A stretch of DNA of 64,000 nt from Lactobacillus sp. (GTDB taxonomy: Bacteria > Bacillota > Bacilli > Lactobacillales > Lactobacillaceae), in NCBI GenBank assembly GCA_022484695.1, contig JAKVKU010000010.1, positions 60,296 through 124,295 of the forward strand, in the 5' to 3' direction. Positions 38,495 through 48,233 of this stretch are shown here, one piece after another (the stretch's first letter is position 1; each line of letters opens with the position of its first letter). Below the pieces are notes generated by a model. It saw only the letters and a program-made list of their open reading frames with translations, ran no database searches and was not told the DNA's origin. Position numbers and translations under genes: made by a program.

Positions 38495-39475
38495 ATGAAA
38501 AAAATTCTGGCACTACATACTGGTGGCACGATCTCCATGTCCCAAAATACAGCGGGTGAAGTCTCTTTAAACAAGAGCAATCCCTTATTAGATGATAATT
38601 ACGATCAGTTATTTGACCATCAAATCAACCTGACCTCTGAGGAGATTTTTAACCTACCCTCCCCCCATATGTCCATGGCACGCATGCTTGAACTCCACGA
38701 CCGGATTTTACAGGCCGAAGCCGCTGGGATTGACGGGGTCGTGGTGACCCACGGCACAGATACCCTAGAAGAAACGGCTTATTTCTTAGATCTGACCCTG
38801 CCCGATACCATCCCCGTGGTGGTCACCGGTGCCATGCGCTCTTCTAATGAAATTGGCTCTGATGGCTTGTATAACTTCATGAGTGCTGTTTGGACCGCCG
38901 CTTCCCCCCAATCTCGAGGTAAAGGGGTGTTAGTGGTGATGAACGATGAAGTCCATACTGCTCGCTACGTCACCAAGACCCACACCACCAATGTATCCAC
39001 CTTTAGAACTCCCACCTTTGGCCCCATTGGCTTAGTGGCCCAGCATAAAGTCCAATTCTTCCAAGAATTGATCACCCAAGAAAACGTGGCCTTAGATCAT
39101 GTGGTGGATCGGGTCTATCTGGTAAAAGCATACGCCGGCATGGATGCCCAACTCCTAGAAGCCATTGCCACCCCGGAGACCAACGGCGTGGTCTTAGAAG
39201 CCTTAGGAGCCGGCAATATGCCCCCACAAACCCTGCCCGCCCTGCGCCAAATTTTAGATCTGGGTATTCCCGTGGTCTTGGTTTCTCGCTGCTTTAACGG
39301 GGTGGCCCAAGCCGTTTATGAATACGAAGGCGGCGGGGTCCAATTGGAAAAAATGGGCATCATTTACTGTCGTGGTTTAAACGGCCCCAAAGCCCGTATC
39401 AAGTTATTAGTGGGCCTCAGTGCTGGCAAATCCCCAGCCGAAATCCGGCATTACTTGAGTGACGCCGTTTCCTAA
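38495..39475 (+). CDS. ansA: type I L-asparaginase
   Basis: A 326-aa cytoplasmic enzyme that hydrolyses asparagine to aspartate and ammonia. The first catalytic threonine is in LHTGGTISM, and the second motif THGTDTLEETAYFL holds the Thr-Asp pair. The ATG at 38495 has GAAAGGAAG 9 nt upstream, and the ORF upstream of it is not supported. There is no signal peptide. Confidence 0.93.
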   Translation: MKKILALHTGGTISMSQNTAGEVSLNKSNPLLDDNYDQLFDHQINLTSEEIFNLPSPHMSMARMLELHDRILQAEAAGIDGVVVTHGTDTLEETAYFLDLTLPDTIPVVVTGAMRSSNEIGSDGLYNFMSAVWTAASPQSRGKGVLVVMNDEVHTARYVTKTHTTNVSTFRTPTFGPIGLVAQHKVQFFQELITQENVALDHVVDRVYLVKAYAGMDAQLLEAIATPETNGVVLEALGAGNMPPQTLPALRQILDLGIPVVLVSRCFNGVAQAVYEYEGGGVQLEKMGIIYCRGLNGPKARIKLLVGLSAGKSPAEIRHYLSDAVS

Positions 39476-39484
39476 ATTCGCAAA

Positions 39485-39526
39485 AATCCGTCGTGAAATC
39501 AGAATTGATCTCACGGCGGATTTTTT
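39485..39526. terminator. bidirectional terminator between asparaginase and thioesterase genes
   Basis: AATCCGTCGTGA ... TCACGGCGGATTTTTT hairpin between convergent genes. Confidence 0.85.
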
Positions 39527-40283
39527 AGGTTGTCCGTAAGTGCCAATGCAATTGACACTCGGTATTTAATTCATCCCCAGTTCGAATGGCATGAAAGGTG
39601 GTAATCCCCGTCCCTTCAGGATCTGGTTCTTGCAAGACATAACTTTCCGGCACACTACCATAGTGGATTTCTCGCTCATAGCGAATATCCACCGTATCAA
39701 TCACATACTTGGTCAAAAAATCCATATCTAAGGTATCTAACATCCAATCAAAGTAATGTACGTTGTTCACATGTTGATTGGCATCAATATCAAAATAACG
39801 GACCCGATAAGGTTTGTGAATCGCATGGCTATAATCCTTTTGGGGAATGCGTAAGAATTTCTTAACGCCGCGAACCTGGGGTGCTTGAATCTGTTTAACG
39901 ATGTCAGGATTGACCCGCACCATTTTCCGGGTGGCAAAACTCATCATGACCCAACTGGATTTGATGTGGACCAATTCCTCCCCCTGGGCATCTTGCAGGG
40001 CATAATCCCGATAGAAAAAGAATTGATTATAACTATCCGCCCAAGATGTCATCGTCACTGGTTCTTTACTGACCGGGAAACGTTTGATATCAAAATGATA
40101 CTGGGTGATGACCCAGCCCATATTTAATTCATGCATCATCGTGTCCCCGGCGCCCGTGGCATCTAATTGATCGTCGGCCACCGCTAACATGCCATTTAAC
40201 ATGGCAGAAAGATGCCACTCATTTAACGTATTCACTTCATAAAATGGCACTTTTTTATGCACTTCAAAAATTTGCCGTTCCAT
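39525..40283 (-). CDS. acyl-ACP thioesterase
   Basis: 252 aa with two tandem hot-dog domains. It belongs to the bacterial FatA-like acyl-ACP thioesterases that release fatty acids or limit chain length. The second domain has the YFDIDANQHVNNVHYFDWMLD segment with the catalytic Asn-His-type motif. The ATG at 40283 has GAGG upstream and begins 19 bp after the rsmI stop. A longer frame would overlap rsmI. Confidence 0.88.
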   Translation of the reverse strand: MERQIFEVHKKVPFYEVNTLNEWHLSAMLNGMLAVADDQLDATGAGDTMMHELNMGWVITQYHFDIKRFPVSKEPVTMTSWADSYNQFFFYRDYALQDAQGEELVHIKSSWVMMSFATRKMVRVNPDIVKQIQAPQVRGVKKFLRIPQKDYSHAIHKPYRVRYFDIDANQHVNNVHYFDWMLDTLDMDFLTKYVIDTVDIRYEREIHYGSVPESYVLQEPDPEGTGITTFHAIRTGDELNTECQLHWHLRTT

Positions 40284-40302
40284 AACTCGCCTCATTTGAT
40301 CA

Positions 40303-41160
40303 TCACAGTTGATGAAAAATTTTGTAAATATCTTGTTTTTGACGGGCTGTTTCTTGGGCAATGGCTTTAATAGCCGCATTGGGCTTGCTGCCTGCTGTAA
40401 TCAAGTCGGCCACCGCCTGGCGAATTTCAGCATCCGTCAAATCTGCTGGTGGTGCTGCCGTCGGTTCGACTCCCGCCACTAAAATCACGAATTCGCCCTT
40501 GATGGTCCGCTGGGCCATGGTGGCACTGACTTGTTCAATGGTGCCCCGAATAAACTCTTCGTAACGTTTGGTCAACTCCCTGGCCAACACCACTTGGCGT
40601 TCAGGCCCAAAAACCGTCGCCATATTGGCCAGGGTTTTCAGCAGCCGAAAGGGACTCTCGTAAAACATAGTGGTAGCTTCATTGGTGCTAAGTTGTTGTA
40701 AGACCGCTTGTTGGGCCTTGGGCTTCCGGGGTAAAAAGCCCCAGAAGTAAAAGGGCTGTGGGGTTAAACCCGAGGCAATTAGCGCCGTTAACGCGGCATT
40801 CGCCCCAGGCAGCGGGGTCACTTTGATCCCAGCTTGGATGCAAGCTTGGACCAATTCCTTGCCCGGGTCACTAATAGAGGGCATCCCCGCATCTGAAACC
40901 TGGGCAATGTCCTCACCAGCCTTTAATAAAGCTAAGAATTGCGGGATCCGGGCTTGGGTATTGTGTTCATGAAAAGATATCTGCTTGGTGGTGATCTCAA
41001 AATGATTCAATAACTTTTGCGTATTGCGCGTGTCCTCGGCCGCAATATAAGCCACGGATTTTAAGACCTGCACCGCCCTAAAGGTCATATCTGCTAAATT
41101 GCCGATTGGGGTGGGCACTAAATATAAGGTCCCAGTTGTTTCTGAAGCTAGCTCTGACAT
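40303..41160 (-). CDS. rsmI: 16S rRNA (cytidine1402-2'-O)-methyltransferase
   Basis: A 285-aa tetrapyrrole-methylase-fold enzyme acting on C1402 of 16S rRNA. LYLVPTPIGNLADMTFRA, AEDTRNTQKLLNHF and SDAGMPSISDPG are the family motifs. It is downstream of yabA in the tmk-darA-holB-ricT-yabA-rsmI cluster, the standard order in Firmicutes. Confidence 0.96.
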   Translation of the reverse strand: MSELASETTGTLYLVPTPIGNLADMTFRAVQVLKSVAYIAAEDTRNTQKLLNHFEITTKQISFHEHNTQARIPQFLALLKAGEDIAQVSDAGMPSISDPGKELVQACIQAGIKVTPLPGANAALTALIASGLTPQPFYFWGFLPRKPKAQQAVLQQLSTNEATTMFYESPFRLLKTLANMATVFGPERQVVLARELTKRYEEFIRGTIEQVSATMAQRTIKGEFVILVAGVEPTAAPPADLTDAEIRQAVADLITAGSKPNAAIKAIAQETARQKQDIYKIFHQL

Positions 41161-41172
41161 GTGACTAAATCC

Positions 41173-41550
41173 TCATTTTCTATGATCATGATCCCCATGC
41201 TCGCCAAAAATCACATCAAGGCAAAAAGCACAGGCATCATTTTTTTCTCGGCGGGAGCCATAAAAATAACGACAAACATGAAAGCCCTCATTGTATAATT
41301 TTTCCAAATTTTGTCGGGACTTAGACAAAGTCTTCTCCCCACTGGGATTGTCACCACTTGCCACAGCAGGTTGGGTGTCGGCGTCTAATTCTTCTAAATG
41401 GGCCCGTAAATGTTGGTTTTCAATTTTTAACTCACTATTTTGTTCAAGGATATTTTCCAAGCTCTCTTTTAACTCATGGAGACTATTTAACTGATGTTCT
41501 TGAGCAGATTCAAGGTCTTGCAGCCGATCGTACAGATCTTTATCTTTCAA
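41173..41550 (-). CDS. yabA: replication initiation control protein YabA
   Basis: 125 aa. An N-terminal coiled coil (about 1-60) leads to a C-terminal zinc-binding cluster (FHVCRYFYGSRREKNDACAFC). It bridges DnaA and the DnaN clamp to restrain initiation. The His/Asp-rich end (GEHGDHDHRK) is present. Confidence 0.93.
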   Translation of the reverse strand: MKDKDLYDRLQDLESAQEHQLNSLHELKESLENILEQNSELKIENQHLRAHLEELDADTQPAVASGDNPSGEKTLSKSRQNLEKLYNEGFHVCRYFYGSRREKNDACAFCLDVIFGEHGDHDHRK

Positions 41551-41576
41551 AATTACACCCCTTGATTAAAAATTCG

Positions 41577-42374
41577 CTATACTTGTTTGACTTCATCGCT
41601 TGTATAATCCATGGGGACCGTATGGCCTTGTAATTGCACTTTGACGATGTCTGATAAGAAGTTTAAGCCCACGACCCGGCCGCGACCTTCTTCCGTGACC
41701 ACGGTATCGCCATAGTCGGGCAATTTGGCCTTGGCTGCTTCATACACGGCATCTTCATACTGCAAGCAACACATTAGCCGGCCGCACAGCCCAGAAATTT
41801 TAGTGGGATTTAAGGATAAATTTTGATCCTTGGCCATTTTAATGGACACCGGCACAAATTCCCCTAAGAACGTGCTGCAGCAAAGCTGCCGGCCACAAGG
41901 TCCAATGCCCCCTAAAATCTTAGCTTCATCCCGCACGCCAATCTGACGCAGTTCGATCCGGGTTTTATAAATCGCTGCTAAATCCCGGACTAACTCCCGG
42001 AAATCCACCCGTTTATCCGCGGTGAAATAAAAGATCAATTTTTGCCGATCCAAAGAATATTCGGAGGCAATCAACTTCATCTTTAAGTCATGCTTGTCTG
42101 ATTTCTCCTGGGCCACCGCTAAAGCCGCATCAGCCTCCGTTTGATTGTCCGCATCTAAGGCCAAATCAGCCGGCGTAGCCAAGTGCTTAATTTTCAACAC
42201 ATTCACCGGAATATCTGCCGGGGCAATGTCGGCTTGAACCAACGCGGTCACCTGGGCCAAAATTTGGGCATGCCCGTATAAGACTACGACTTGATCATCT
42301 ATATTAAAACGTTGTTCTGAGATACATAATTTGTTTGCACTGTCACCATTGAATCTGATATGAAATAAATCCAT
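41577..42374 (-). CDS. ricT: PSP1-domain protein RicT (YaaT)
   Basis: 265 aa with the PSP1 C-terminal domain. The cysteines CGRQLCC and CGRLMCCLQYE are those that bind iron-sulfur clusters with RicA and RicF in Bacillus. The ATG at 42374 follows GAGGTG by 6 nt. A RicA/F-family partner is encoded at 17738. Confidence 0.92.
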   Translation of the reverse strand: MDLFHIRFNGDSANKLCISEQRFNIDDQVVVLYGHAQILAQVTALVQADIAPADIPVNVLKIKHLATPADLALDADNQTEADAALAVAQEKSDKHDLKMKLIASEYSLDRQKLIFYFTADKRVDFRELVRDLAAIYKTRIELRQIGVRDEAKILGGIGPCGRQLCCSTFLGEFVPVSIKMAKDQNLSLNPTKISGLCGRLMCCLQYEDAVYEAAKAKLPDYGDTVVTEEGRGRVVGLNFLSDIVKVQLQGHTVPMDYTSDEVKQV

Positions 42375-42392
42375 TGTCTTCACCTCTAAGTT

Positions 42393-43373
42393 TTAGACCG
42401 CCAAAATTTTCAGCGTTAAAGCCTCCAAGACATTCTCAAAGCTTACATTGACCCGTAATTGCTTTTGAATATCTAAAACAAGACTTAACTGTGTCATTAA
42501 CTGTTGATCCGACAGACTCATCGCAGCTGTCACCAGCTTGTTCAAATCTGAATTTTCAATAGTTCTACTCTTATCATACCTGAGCACCAGCAAAAAATCA
42601 TAAAAATTTATAATCATTTCAAAAGCTAATTGCTGATCGGCGGTGGTTTTGGCATTGGCCACAACTTGGGTCTGCACCAGGACAAAGGCCTCTGCATCAG
42701 CTTGTAAGACCTTATGGAACCAATGTAAAACGCCCTTTAACAATTGGTTGAAACTATCGGTGGTTAACCACGTTTGGGCTTGTTGATAATCTCGGGTCAA
42801 CAGGCTCAATAATTGGGCGTTGGCTGGGGTCATCCCTAGGTCGACAAAGCGCTCAAAGGCGGCAATGGCCTTGATGCCACGAAAATCAATGATCTGCATC
42901 CGGGAGCGAATGGTGGGCAAAATCTGGGATTTGGCCGTGGTGGTCAAAATAATCAAGGCATCGCTGGCGGGTTCTTCTAAAAACTTCAATAAACTATTGC
43001 TGGCATTCACGGACATCTTCTCAGCTTCTTGAATGATGAACACCCGCTTGGCGCCTTCCATCCCGGTTTTATACAATTCGTTTTTCAAATATCGAATCGC
43101 TTCGACTTTGATGGTCTGCTTTTCTGGGGCAATTTGAATGACATCGGGATGGTTGCCGCTAATGATCCGCTGACACTCTGGACATTTGCCGCAGGGTTTG
43201 CCATCCTGGAGATTTTGGCAAAATAAGCGTAGGGCCAGCCACTGAGCGAGTTCCTTTTTGCCAGTCCCCGGAGCCCCAGCAAATAAATAGCCCTGGGCTA
43301 AGTGCTGGTTTTGAATAATCCCCTGGAATTGTTTGACCAGACGGGGTTGTAATTTTTCAATCAATAAACTCAT
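42393..43373 (-). CDS. holB: DNA polymerase III subunit delta'
   Basis: A 326-aa AAA+ clamp-loader subunit. It has the P-loop-like GAPGTGKKELAQ, the zinc module CGKCPECQRI preceded by CQNLQDGKPCG, and the sensor region FLEEPASDALIILTTT. It ends 18 bp before ricT. Confidence 0.93.
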   Translation of the reverse strand: MSLLIEKLQPRLVKQFQGIIQNQHLAQGYLFAGAPGTGKKELAQWLALRLFCQNLQDGKPCGKCPECQRIISGNHPDVIQIAPEKQTIKVEAIRYLKNELYKTGMEGAKRVFIIQEAEKMSVNASNSLLKFLEEPASDALIILTTTAKSQILPTIRSRMQIIDFRGIKAIAAFERFVDLGMTPANAQLLSLLTRDYQQAQTWLTTDSFNQLLKGVLHWFHKVLQADAEAFVLVQTQVVANAKTTADQQLAFEMIINFYDFLLVLRYDKSRTIENSDLNKLVTAAMSLSDQQLMTQLSLVLDIQKQLRVNVSFENVLEALTLKILAV

Positions 43374-43375
43374 GA

Positions 43376-43705
43376 CTAGAAACGATGGAACTGTTCAACG
43401 GGTAAGACAAAGACCGTGGCCCCACCCACTTGCACTTCAATGGGATAAGACATGGCTGAATCCCCCGTCACATCCACGTTCACTGGTGGTGCCATAAATT
43501 GTTCCCGGGCATGGGAAGTCTCCTTGATGATTTTTAAGACTTCATCCACCCGTTCATCGTCTACCCCAATGATGAACGTGGTATTACCAGACTTCAAAAA
43601 GCCCCCGGTGGTGGATAACTTGGTGGCTTGTACATTGGCGTTAATAAATTCAGTGCTTAAAGTATTAGCATCTTTATCTTGGACAATCGCTAAAATTAAT
43701 TTCAT
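43376..43705 (-). CDS. darA: c-di-AMP-binding PII-like protein DarA (YaaQ/PstA)
   Basis: A 109-aa PII-like fold protein. MKLILAIVQDKDANTL, the T-loop-like TTGGFLKSGNTTFIIGVDDERVDE and the end GGATVFVLPVEQFHRF are family features. It overlaps tmk by 4 bp. It is a c-di-AMP receptor in Firmicutes, and its target in lactobacilli is not established. Confidence 0.93.
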   Translation of the reverse strand: MKLILAIVQDKDANTLSTEFINANVQATKLSTTGGFLKSGNTTFIIGVDDERVDEVLKIIKETSHAREQFMAPPVNVDVTGDSAMSYPIEVQVGGATVFVLPVEQFHRF

Positions 43706-44355
43706 ACTGTCTCCTCCGTAAAGTCTTGCGGCCAGCGCTGTTGAATGGTGGTAAAGCAGGCGGTCACCACTTCAGCTAAGGGTTTTGTAGCATCTATTTT
43801 AATAATACGTTGTGGGTATTGGGCTTGCAAGTGCAAATAAGCCCCCCGCACCCGTTGATGAAAAGCTAGGGTTTCTTGATCGAGACGATCATTTTGATCT
43901 TGGCGAAACTGTTGGATCCGCTTTAAGCCAATTTCCACCGGCGCATCTAATAAAATCGTCAAATCCGGTAGCAAGCCCTGGGTGGCAAACAAATTCAAAT
44001 CATAAACGGCCTGTTCTCCCACTTCATGACCAGCCCCTTGATAAGCCACGGAGCTATCCACAAAGCGATCGGACACGACGATTTTACTCGCGGCTAAGGC
44101 GGGGTTCACCACTTCCACCAGATGTTGCCGGCGGGCCGCCGCAAATAATAAAGCTTCGGTACGGTGATCCATCTGCGTGTTTTGCACGTCTAGTAACACC
44201 TGGCGAATTTCTTCAGCAATTTTACTGCCGCCAGGTTCTCTTGTTTCCAAAATCGGCCGCTTAGTAGCTTGTTGCAACCGGGGCATGAGTGCTTTTAAGA
44301 CCGATGTTTTCCCCACCCCATCGGGGCCTTCAAATGTGATAAATATACCAGACAT
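43702..44355 (-). CDS. tmk: thymidylate kinase
   Basis: 217 aa. It phosphorylates dTMP. P-loop FEGPDGVGKTS, TREPGGSKIAEEIR, the DR motif VVSDRFVDSSVAYQG and a lid region RIQQFRQDQNDRLDQE. The ATG at 44355 has GGAAG upstream. A longer frame to 44415 lacks a ribosome binding site. Confidence 0.96.
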   Translation of the reverse strand: MSGIFITFEGPDGVGKTSVLKALMPRLQQATKRPILETREPGGSKIAEEIRQVLLDVQNTQMDHRTEALLFAAARRQHLVEVVNPALAASKIVVSDRFVDSSVAYQGAGHEVGEQAVYDLNLFATQGLLPDLTILLDAPVEIGLKRIQQFRQDQNDRLDQETLAFHQRVRGAYLHLQAQYPQRIIKIDATKPLAEVVTACFTTIQQRWPQDFTEETV

Positions 44356-44436
44356 AGTCAACTTCCTTATTCTAAGCGTTAGGTCTATTTTACTTGAGAA
44401 TGCCATTAGCTTCAATCAAAACCGCGGGGAAGTTGA

Positions 44437-44481
44437 AAATAGGGCCCCGGCAAAAGATTAATTTTGCCAGAACCCTATTTG
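44437..44481 (-). terminator. terminator of the dnaX-ybaB-recR-yaaL operon
   Basis: AAATAGGG ... CCCTATTT with an inner GGCAAAA ... TTTTGCC stem, 13 bp past the yaaL stop. Confidence 0.75.
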
Positions 44482-44493
44482 AACTACCGCCCC

Positions 44494-44733
44494 TTAAAAG
44501 AACATATCCGGGGAAATTCGTTGACTCTTAATTTTGCGAGCCCGAATTTGGCGATAAACGAAATCATATTTCGCTTTTTGGATTAACAGCGTCACATCTG
44601 CTTCAGCATGTTTATTAGCTGCTAAGATGTCGGCTTCTTGATAGGAAAGCATTCCCTCCCGCAAATAAAAAGCTAAATCTAATAACTTATTATCCGCTTG
44701 TTGTCTCAGTGTTGGTTTCTTTGCTCCAAACAC
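44494..44733 (-). CDS. yaaL: DUF2508 family protein YaaL
   Basis: A 79-aa helical protein (MFGAKKPTLRQQADNKLLD...) with the family's basic centre and short C-terminal tail. It follows recR by 10 bp, the same order as in Bacillus. Its function is unknown. Confidence 0.88.
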   Translation of the reverse strand: MFGAKKPTLRQQADNKLLDLAFYLREGMLSYQEADILAANKHAEADVTLLIQKAKYDFVYRQIRARKIKSQRISPDMFF

Positions 44734-44743
44734 AGCCTATTCC

Positions 44744-45340
44744 TCACATTTCTTGACGGCCTTCAACGGCTTTTAATAAGGTCATTTCATCGGCATACTC
44801 AATGTCACTGCCCACCGATAGCCCATGGGCCAAACGGGTCACCCGAATACCAGCGGGTTTGATCAAACGGGAAATATACATCGCCGTGGCTTCCCCTTCA
44901 GGTGTGGCATTGGTGGCCACGATCACTTCTTTAACAGGTGTTTTTTGCAGGCGGACAATCAAAGACTTGATGTTAATATCATCTGGTCCTAAGCCCTCCA
45001 TGGGGGATAAAACCCCATGAAGGACGTGGTAAAGGCCATGATAATCATTCATCTTTTCTAGGGCCATCACATCTTTAGGCTGTTCCACCACAATAATGGT
45101 ACTTTGATCGCGGTTTTTATCCCGGCATATATCACAAGGATCATCTTCAGTGATATTGCCGCAGATACTACAATAGTGCAGATCGTTTTTAGCAGCCATG
45201 AGACTTTTGGCAAAATCACCCACGTCTTCTTTGGGCATGTCGATGGTATAAAATGCCAAACGGGTGGCAGTTTTACTGCCGATCCCCGGTAATTTCATAT
45301 AGCTATCAATTAATTTCGCAATTGGTTCAGGATATTGCAT
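44744..45340 (-). CDS. recR: recombination protein RecR
   Basis: 198 aa. It has an HhH segment ([15 protein letters not shown]), the zinc finger [16 protein letters not shown] and a Toprim domain ([14 protein letters not shown]). It helps RecO and RecF load RecA at gaps. Confidence 0.97.
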   Translation of the reverse strand: MQYPEPIAKLIDSYMKLPGIGSKTATRLAFYTIDMPKEDVGDFAKSLMAAKNDLHYCSICGNITEDDPCDICRDKNRDQSTIIVVEQPKDVMALEKMNDYHGLYHVLHGVLSPMEGLGPDDINIKSLIVRLQKTPVKEVIVATNATPEGEATAMYISRLIKPAGIRVTRLAHGLSVGSDIEYADEMTLLKAVEGRQEM

Positions 45341-45370
45341 AACGTCCTCCTCACCAAGGTCGCAGGAGAA

Positions 45371-45682
45371 TTATCTAGGCATCCCCTTGGTAAATTTACC
45401 TAATTTTTCTTCAGTGGTCTTATCAACGTTCGCCAAGGCTTCATTGACAGCGGCAATCACTAAATCTTGCAACATGTCCGGATCATCTGGATCCATGGCT
45501 TTGGGATCGATTTGTAGGTCCTTCATTTTCTTATCGCCGGTAAAAACGGCTTTGACCAAGCCATCAGGAGCACTGCCGGTGAATTCCATAACAGCTAATT
45601 CTTCTTGGGCCTTACCCATTTCCTTTTGCATCTTTTGCATTTGTTTCATCATACTACCCATATTTCCTGGCATTCCACGCAT
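45371..45682 (-). CDS. ybaB: nucleoid-associated protein YbaB/EbfC
   Basis: 103 aa. A Met-rich N-terminus ([23 protein letters not shown]) and the central [18 protein letters not shown] are typical. It lies between dnaX and recR, as in most Firmicutes. Confidence 0.95.
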   Translation of the reverse strand: MRGMPGNMGSMMKQMQKMQKEMGKAQEELAVMEFTGSAPDGLVKAVFTGDKKMKDLQIDPKAMDPDDPDMLQDLVIAAVNEALANVDKTTEEKLGKFTKGMPR

Positions 45683-45703
45683 TATTAAAATCTCCTTTAT
45701 TAG

Positions 45704-47467
45704 TTAGTCTTCTTTTATTTCTACAGCATCTTTACCAAATAATGCCACGGCTTTGGAAACAGCCGGTGATTGTTTGGCTTCTGCTGTTTTGGTGTCATTT
45801 GACGTATCTTGGTCTTGAGCCTTAGTGGCTGTCTTAAGCCGGTCCGTGGCCAAGTATTCCTTGCGGATCACCGGCCAATCTTCTTGGGGGACCAGCACAA
45901 TTTCGGCGGGACTGCCCAAGAGTTTATTCAAGCCCGTTTTTAATTCCCCTAACAGTTCAGCATCGTTCATGACCTTTTCAAAGAATAATTGATAATCAAA
46001 GGCCACGATCACGCCACCGTCATTGGCGGCAACGGGCCGGGAAACATTCATCACCGCCCGTTTGGTGATGGACAGCATGTTCATCAAATCCGGCCAAACT
46101 TCTTTATAGCGGTTTAAATCGGTACGGGTGGCTGAATCTAAAATCGGATAAATCGCTGTTTTATTCACCTTCACCTTGTGGAGGGCCGCCGTTTGACTGG
46201 CCCGCTTAGGCTTAGCTGGACTCACCCCGTTTTGCGTCAGGGTTTGGACCTGTTGTTGCAGAGTCTGAAGTTGATTCTCCAAATTGGCCACTGTTGCCGA
46301 CGCTGCGGCGTTATTCTCGGTTGGTTGCGCTGGGGCCGGGGTGCTAGTGGCCGCATTCGCCGCTGGCTTGGTCGTTGCCCCCGTGGTGACATTGGCCAAT
46401 TTGATCAGCAATACCTCTAAATAGATATCCGGATGATTGGTGTAGCGTAATTGCTGTTGTACATCGTTCAAAATATCGATCATTTGGTAAAGCTGATTGG
46501 GTTCAAAGGCTTGGCTCAACTTTTGAAAAGTTTCAGTGACCTGGGTCAACTCCACTTGTTCGATCAGCGTGGGGGCCTTGGCATAAACCAGCAAATTCCG
46601 GCAATAGCTGATCAAATCCTCAATGAAGCGTTGTTCGTCTTTACCTTCAGTCAAGATTTGCTGCAGCATCTCCAAAGCTTTGCCGGTGGCCTGGGCTTGG
46701 ATATAGGTCATCAAGGTATCGATTTGGGTCTGGGCTAAATCCCCGGTGACATCTAACACATTGTCCACCGTGAGCTTATTGTCACTAAAAGACAAGACTT
46801 GATCCAAAATACTTAACGCATCCCGCATGCCGCCTTCACTGGCCTTGGCCACTAACTTCAAAGCATCGGGGTCAAAGTCAATTTGCTTTTCCTTTAAGAT
46901 ATAAGCCATGCGGTCATAGCTATCCTGGGCCGTGATCCGTTTAAAATCAAAGCGCTGCGTCCTGGAGATGATCGTGGCTGGGATTTTGTAAGGCTCGGTG
47001 GTGGCTAAAATGAATACCACATTGGCCGGCGGCTCTTCTAAGGTCTTTAACAAAGCATTAAAAGCCCCGGTGGATAACATGTGGACTTCGTCAATGATAT
47101 AGATTTTATAGGGCGCTGAGGTGGGGGCATATTTGGCTTTGTCCCGAATATTACGAATTTCTTCCACCCCGTTGTTAGAGGCCGCATCAATTTCAATGAC
47201 GTCATTTAACGTTCCCGCCGTAATAGCCTTACAAATGGCACATTCATTACAGGGTTCGCCATCTTTTTGATTGGGGCAGTTAATGGCCTTGGCAAAAATC
47301 TTCGCCATGGAGGTCTTCCCAGTACCCCGAGGTCCCGCAAACAAATAGGCATGACTGGTCTTTTTAGCCACGATGGCGTTTTTCAAAGTTCTGGTAATCA
47401 TTTGCTGCCCAACGATTTCATCAAAGCGCTGAGGGCGCCAAACACGATATAAGGCTTGATAACTCAC
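45704..47467 (-). CDS. dnaX: DNA polymerase III subunits gamma/tau
   Basis: 587 aa. The AAA+ module has Walker A GPRGTGKTS, zinc cysteines CPNQKDGEPCNECAIC, IDEVHMLS and sensor ATTEPYKIP. A linker rich in Ala, Thr, Pro and Gln (about 360-430) precedes the tau domains. It is downstream of the SRP RNA gene. Confidence 0.97.
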   Translation of the reverse strand: MSYQALYRVWRPQRFDEIVGQQMITRTLKNAIVAKKTSHAYLFAGPRGTGKTSMAKIFAKAINCPNQKDGEPCNECAICKAITAGTLNDVIEIDAASNNGVEEIRNIRDKAKYAPTSAPYKIYIIDEVHMLSTGAFNALLKTLEEPPANVVFILATTEPYKIPATIISRTQRFDFKRITAQDSYDRMAYILKEKQIDFDPDALKLVAKASEGGMRDALSILDQVLSFSDNKLTVDNVLDVTGDLAQTQIDTLMTYIQAQATGKALEMLQQILTEGKDEQRFIEDLISYCRNLLVYAKAPTLIEQVELTQVTETFQKLSQAFEPNQLYQMIDILNDVQQQLRYTNHPDIYLEVLLIKLANVTTGATTKPAANAATSTPAPAQPTENNAAASATVANLENQLQTLQQQVQTLTQNGVSPAKPKRASQTAALHKVKVNKTAIYPILDSATRTDLNRYKEVWPDLMNMLSITKRAVMNVSRPVAANDGGVIVAFDYQLFFEKVMNDAELLGELKTGLNKLLGSPAEIVLVPQEDWPVIRKEYLATDRLKTATKAQDQDTSNDTKTAEAKQSPAVSKAVALFGKDAVEIKED

Positions 47468-47599
47468 AAATCTCAGCTCCCTTTTGAAGTTATCTGCTGG
47501 GCTTGATCCAATTGATCAAACTCACTTAAAATAATTAAAACCATTAAAAAAATGGAACTGAAGGCAATACTTGCTTTAATCAGTCCCAATTGAATTTTA

Positions 47600-47692
47600 T
47601 ATAAACATAAGACACATGTCTCAACATACTTAGTGCTGCTTCCTTCCGGACCTGACACGATTCGTAAGTGAAGCATTGTCTCATGGCCTTTC
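47600..47692 (-). ncRNA. ffs: signal recognition particle RNA (small type)
   Basis: The minus strand carries the diagnostic domain IV loop, GTCAGGTCCGGAAGG followed by AAGCAGCAC. The closing stem CATGAGACA / TGTCTTATG (47685-47677 with 47614-47606) delimits a RNA of roughly 90 nt. Its place between tadA and dnaX is the usual Firmicutes position. The exact ends are estimated. Confidence 0.92.
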
Positions 47693-47703
47693 GGCAATAA
47701 AAA

Positions 47704-48216
47704 TTATAACTCATTTTGAGCTGAATTGCTAGCCTTGGCCCGTAACTTTTTTTGGCGGCGGATTTCCCGAAAGAAATCAGTCAGTAATGCCCCGGTCTTT
47801 GCCTGGGCCACACCGCCAATAACTTGGGGATGGTGGTTGAGCTTTTCAAGGCTAAAAACATCCACTACACTGCCGGCTGCCCCGGCTTTGGGATCATAGG
47901 CGCCAAAATACACGCTGTCTAAGCGGCTGTTGATGATGGCCCCGGCACACATGACACAGGGTTCTAGGGTCACAAATAAATCCATCCCCGTCAAACGCCA
48001 AGAACCTTTGGCAAGGCAGGCTTGTTGAATGGCCAAAATCTCCGCATGGGCGGTGGCACTTTGATCTAGCTCCCGGTGATTAAAGGCCCGGGCAATAATC
48101 TGACCGTGATCCACGATAATTGCCCCAATGGGGACTTCGTCTAAAGCCGCTGCCTGCTGGGCACAAGCAATGGCCTGGTCCATGTAATAGGACACCGCTG
48201 TTGGATCTGTGATAAT
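47704..48216 (-). CDS. tadA: tRNA adenosine(34) deaminase
   Basis: About 170 aa. It deaminates A34 to inosine in tRNA-Arg(ACG). Catalytic zinc motifs are HAEILAIQ and LEPCVMCAGAI. The start is unusual: a strong GGGGGAG is followed after 6 nt by ATT ATC ACA GAT, and no ATG, GTG or TTG is at the right distance. The ATT at 48216 is my choice. The TTG at 48231 lacks a ribosome binding site, and the first ATG (48183) would truncate helix 1. Confidence 0.9.
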   Translation of the reverse strand: MITDPTAVSYYMDQAIACAQQAAALDEVPIGAIIVDHGQIIARAFNHRELDQSATAHAEILAIQQACLAKGSWRLTGMDLFVTLEPCVMCAGAIINSRLDSVYFGAYDPKAGAAGSVVDVFSLEKLNHHPQVIGGVAQAKTGALLTDFFREIRRQKKLRAKASNSAQNEL

Positions 48217-48233
48217 AAAGCACTCCCCCAATT

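Noticed and set aside
47473..47697. A 74-codon open frame between dnaX and tadA
   Set aside because: It overlaps the SRP RNA, has no ribosome binding site and resembles no protein.
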